Of a stretch of 6,937 bases of DNA, positions 6,023 through 6,937 are shown piece by piece (positions within the stretch are counted from its first letter, which is position 1; every line of letters begins with the position of its first letter). This DNA is from a bacterium (lineage in GTDB: Bacteria > Patescibacteriota > Minisyncoccia > Minisyncoccales > JANBVM01), in NCBI GenBank assembly GCA_030591065.1, contig JAUVBU010000025.1:1-6937 (forward strand), written 5' to 3'. A program made the translations under genes and the position numbers. The notes beneath the pieces were generated by a model. That model worked only from the letters and a program-made list of their open reading frames with translations, did no database searches and was not told where the DNA came from.

Positions 6023-6217
6023 CTACCATTCTATAGCTTTAATCATAAGAAAAGCTATAATTAACCCAATTACGATTGACCATAACCCAAGTAAGGGAAA
6101 TAGTTTTATTGCAACATAGGTTGCAGGTCCCAGACAAATCATAATTACAGACAAAACAGTCATAATCATGGCTAGCGCCACCCCAATTACTAATAAAGCT
6201 TTCTTTATTTTTTCCAT
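6023..6217 (-). CDS. Small hypothetical membrane protein, two membrane segments (64 aa)
   Basis: I do not recognise this protein. The 64 residues start with a short basic stretch, MEKIKKA. Two hydrophobic segments follow (about 7-29 and 40-60), separated by a short turn containing GPATYVAIK, and the end is KAIEW. It has no catalytic motif, no lipobox and no obvious signal cleavage site. Expression signals are strong: a TTGACA-17-TATAGT promoter, a Shine-Dalgarno-like GGTGAT six bases before the ATG, and a hairpin terminator just after the TAG stop. This argues that it is a real gene and not a chance ORF. It is convergent with pth and downstream of another orphan membrane gene, but it is transcribed separately. 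Two-segment small proteins include holins, toxins and regulators of membrane enzymes; nothing here chooses among them. Confidence 0.75.
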   Translation of the reverse strand: MEKIKKALLVIGVALAMIMTVLSVIMICLGPATYVAIKLFPLLGLWSIVIGLIIAFLMIKAIEW

Positions 6218-6223
6218 TTTTTT

Positions 6224-6231
6224 ATCACCCC
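6224..6231 (-). promoter_or_regulatory. Shine-Dalgarno site of the 64-aa gene
   Basis: The minus strand reads GGGGTGAT, complementary through GGTGAT to the usual 16S 3' end (AUCACCUCC), six bases before the ATG at 6217. It is the clearest ribosome binding site in the window and fixes the start. The housekeeping genes here lack such a site. Confidence 0.7.
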
Positions 6232-6256
6232 AATTTGGTTTTAATTAACCACTCTA

Positions 6257-6285
6257 ACTATAAAAGAAAATAGTAATTTTGTCAA
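6257..6285 (-). promoter_or_regulatory. Near-consensus sigma-70-type promoter of the 64-aa gene
   Basis: On the minus strand TTGACA (6285-6280, perfect) is followed after 17 bp by TATAGT (6262-6257, five of six). Transcription should start near 6250, giving a leader of about 33 nt. It lies right after the terminator of the upstream membrane gene, so the two genes are separate units. Confidence 0.85.
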
Positions 6286-6295
6286 GTTGTTACGC

Positions 6296-6319
6296 TAATA
6301 AATAAAAAAAGACCGAAAA
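6296..6319. repeat. 24-bp direct repeat, copy 2
   Basis: This is identical to 5981-6004. Here it covers the T-tract and one arm of the terminator hairpin of the 131-135-aa membrane gene. The two copies flank the whole 64-aa gene with its promoter. Confidence 0.85.
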
Positions 6320-6329
6320 TTTTTCGGTC
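6304..6329 (-). terminator. Intrinsic terminator of the four-segment membrane-protein gene
   Basis: The sequence at 6311-6329 is a 19-bp perfect palindrome around a single central base (GACCGAAA, ATT, TTTCGGTC on the plus strand), so RNA forms an 8-bp stem with a 3-nt loop. On the minus strand it is followed by seven T (6310-6304). It begins 8 bases after the TAG stop of the upstream gene. Confidence 0.88.
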
Positions 6330-6332
6330 AAT

Positions 6333-6339
6333 ACCTCCT
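6333..6339 (-). other. Perfect Shine-Dalgarno-like AGGAGGT with no gene behind it
   Basis: On the minus strand the TAG stop of the membrane gene runs straight into AGGAGGT. The first possible start (a TTG two bases later) is too close and leads to only a 13-codon frame through the terminator. I see no ORF that it serves. Confidence 0.4.
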
Positions 6340-6745
6340 AGATCTCATGACGAGAGTCTATACAATATTTTATAGTAATACTTATTGCTATAAAATTTAT
6401 TGTAATTCCCAGAACGATATACATCCAGAAACACCAAAGCGTTAACGGCGTCTCAATTGTTTCAGTAACCTGATACAGCCAGTCACTCATTAAAGTCATT
6501 GAAGCAAACTGGGCAAAGATACCCACTATTGGAATTAATTCTATAAATAAGGTTGCTCCGTACAAAAGGCTAATTAATAGCCCTAAGAACAATCCGTTTG
6601 TTCCCTGGTCAATAAAGCCCAATACACTTAAGGTTGTGGCCATAATAATCCACGGAATAGTAATTATTTTATTCCATGTTCTACTGTCGCCACAAATAAA
6701 ACAAACCCTTTTTATTGTTTCTTTTATTTTCATATTATCCACCAT
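6338..6745 (-). CDS. Hypothetical polytopic membrane protein, about four segments (131-135 aa)
   Basis: I do not recognise this family. The protein has a short basic N-terminus with a CFICGD cysteine pair (Cys15, Cys18), then hydrophobic segments at about 26-45, 51-70, 71-90 and 102-127, and a short charged tail ending SRHEI. The middle pair is joined at IELIPIVG, and the fourth segment is aromatic (LWCFWMYI). No enzyme motif or lipobox is visible. Two starts are possible: the ATG at 6745 (135 aa, no Shine-Dalgarno), or the ATG at 6733 (131 aa, MKIKETIKRV), which has GGTGG five bases upstream and is slightly preferred. A near-consensus promoter (6772-6799) and a strong terminator (6304-6329) frame it as a single-gene unit. 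It resembles its neighbour in signals and topology class, not in sequence. The stop is TAG. Confidence 0.75.
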   Translation of the reverse strand: MVDNMKIKETIKRVCFICGDSRTWNKIITIPWIIMATTLSVLGFIDQGTNGLFLGLLISLLYGATLFIELIPIVGIFAQFASMTLMSDWLYQVTETIETPLTLWCFWMYIVLGITINFIAISITIKYCIDSRHEI

Positions 6746-6771
6746 ATTTAAAAAGTACTTGGTAGTCCTAC

Positions 6772-6799
6772 ACTATAAATAAAAAGTTAAGATTGTCAA
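6772..6799 (-). promoter_or_regulatory. Near-consensus sigma-70-type promoter of the four-segment membrane gene
   Basis: On the minus strand TTGACA (6799-6794, perfect) is followed after 16 bp by TATAGT (6777-6772). The predicted start is near 6765, with a leader of about 20-32 nt depending on the start codon. Both boxes are identical to those of the 64-aa gene promoter. Confidence 0.83.
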
Positions 6800-6803
6800 T
6801 TAA

Positions 6804-6937
6804 AATTTACAAAATAAAAAACCAAAAAATATAGAATTAAAACCTAAGATCAATAAAGCTGTTATTGTCGGCATTACCCCCTATTTTTTAAAAAGGGGTA
6901 ATTTTTGGGTTGAAAAAAATATAGACAAATTATTAAA
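6804..6937 (+). other. Open plus-strand frame at right edge, possible 5' end of next gene
   Basis: From the TAA at 6801 to the edge, one plus frame stays open for 44 codons. From 6849 it reads INKAVIVGITPYFLKRG, then NFWVEKNIDKLL, which looks like a real cytosolic protein start: a hydrophobic strand, a Gly turn, then an amphipathic helix. The codons are richer in G/C than the flanks (GTC GGC ATT ACC CCC). There is no ATG, GTG or TTG in this frame, so a start would have to be unusual (for example ATC at 6849 or an ATT), or the frame is chance. A weak TTTACA-18-TATAGA (6806-6835) is the only promoter-like pattern. I assign no function. Confidence 0.3.
6873..6902 (+). repeat. 8-bp inverted repeat with A/T loop; weak terminator candidate
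   Basis: ATTACCCC (6873-6880) is perfectly matched by GGGGTAAT (6895-6902), with a 14-nt loop. Four further T follow on the plus strand, so it could be a weak plus-strand terminator, but no plus gene ends just before it. On the minus strand there is no T-tract. It lies inside the open frame listed above, so the two readings conflict. Confidence 0.35.

Noticed and set aside
1..6937. CRISPR array, tRNA, rRNA, integrase or transposase
   Set aside because: No regularly spaced repeats, no cloverleaf or CCA-ended tRNA pattern, and no recombinase motifs were seen on either strand.

Overview
This AT-rich window (roughly 30% G+C by eye) carries a compact set of bacterial housekeeping genes. It most resembles a low-GC, reduced-genome bacterium of the Candidate Phyla Radiation (Patescibacteria, perhaps Parcubacteria-like). 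The reasons are the tight gene packing, the short lysine-rich proteins, the long basic bS21, and a run joining translation genes to ftsA-ftsZ. This placement is an inference from gene content and composition, not from a marker-gene tree. The standard bacterial code fits: all core ORFs are full length, Trp is TGG, and the ten complete genes stop with TAA or TAG.

Left and centre (1-5232, all on the minus strand). In transcription order the genes are lepB (signal peptidase I), hisS (histidyl-tRNA synthetase), a HIT-family nucleotide-binding protein, rpsU (bS21), yqeY (GatB/YqeY domain), ybeY (rRNA-maturation endoribonuclease), ftsA and the 5' part of ftsZ, which runs off the left edge. Spacings are short (78, 12, 116, 45, -14, 27 and 13 bp) and I see no intrinsic terminator between them. 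They may form one long operon, or two if a weak promoter before rpsU is real. The set links protein secretion, tRNA charging, ribosome assembly and quality control, and Z-ring formation.

Divergent junction (5233-5396). A good extended -10 promoter for lepB faces, and physically overlaps, an extended -10 promoter for pth (peptidyl-tRNA hydrolase, plus strand). A second extended -10 sits right against the pth start codon and would give a nearly leaderless mRNA.

Right end (5991-6937). Two unrecognised membrane-protein genes on the minus strand (64 aa with two membrane segments; 131-135 aa with about four) are each a self-contained transcription unit. Each has a near-consensus sigma-70-type promoter (TTGACA, 16-17 bp, TATAGT), a Shine-Dalgarno-like site and a GACCG...CGGTC hairpin followed by seven U. 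The two terminators share an exact 24-bp direct repeat, and in the left copy this repeat includes the last codons and stop of pth. The last 134 bases hold an open, protein-like plus-strand frame with no ordinary start codon, plus an 8-bp inverted repeat; this may be the beginning of the next gene.

I found no tRNA, rRNA, CRISPR array, transposase or recognisable defence gene. The least explained part is the pair of orphan membrane-gene modules at 5981-6799 and the open frame after them.
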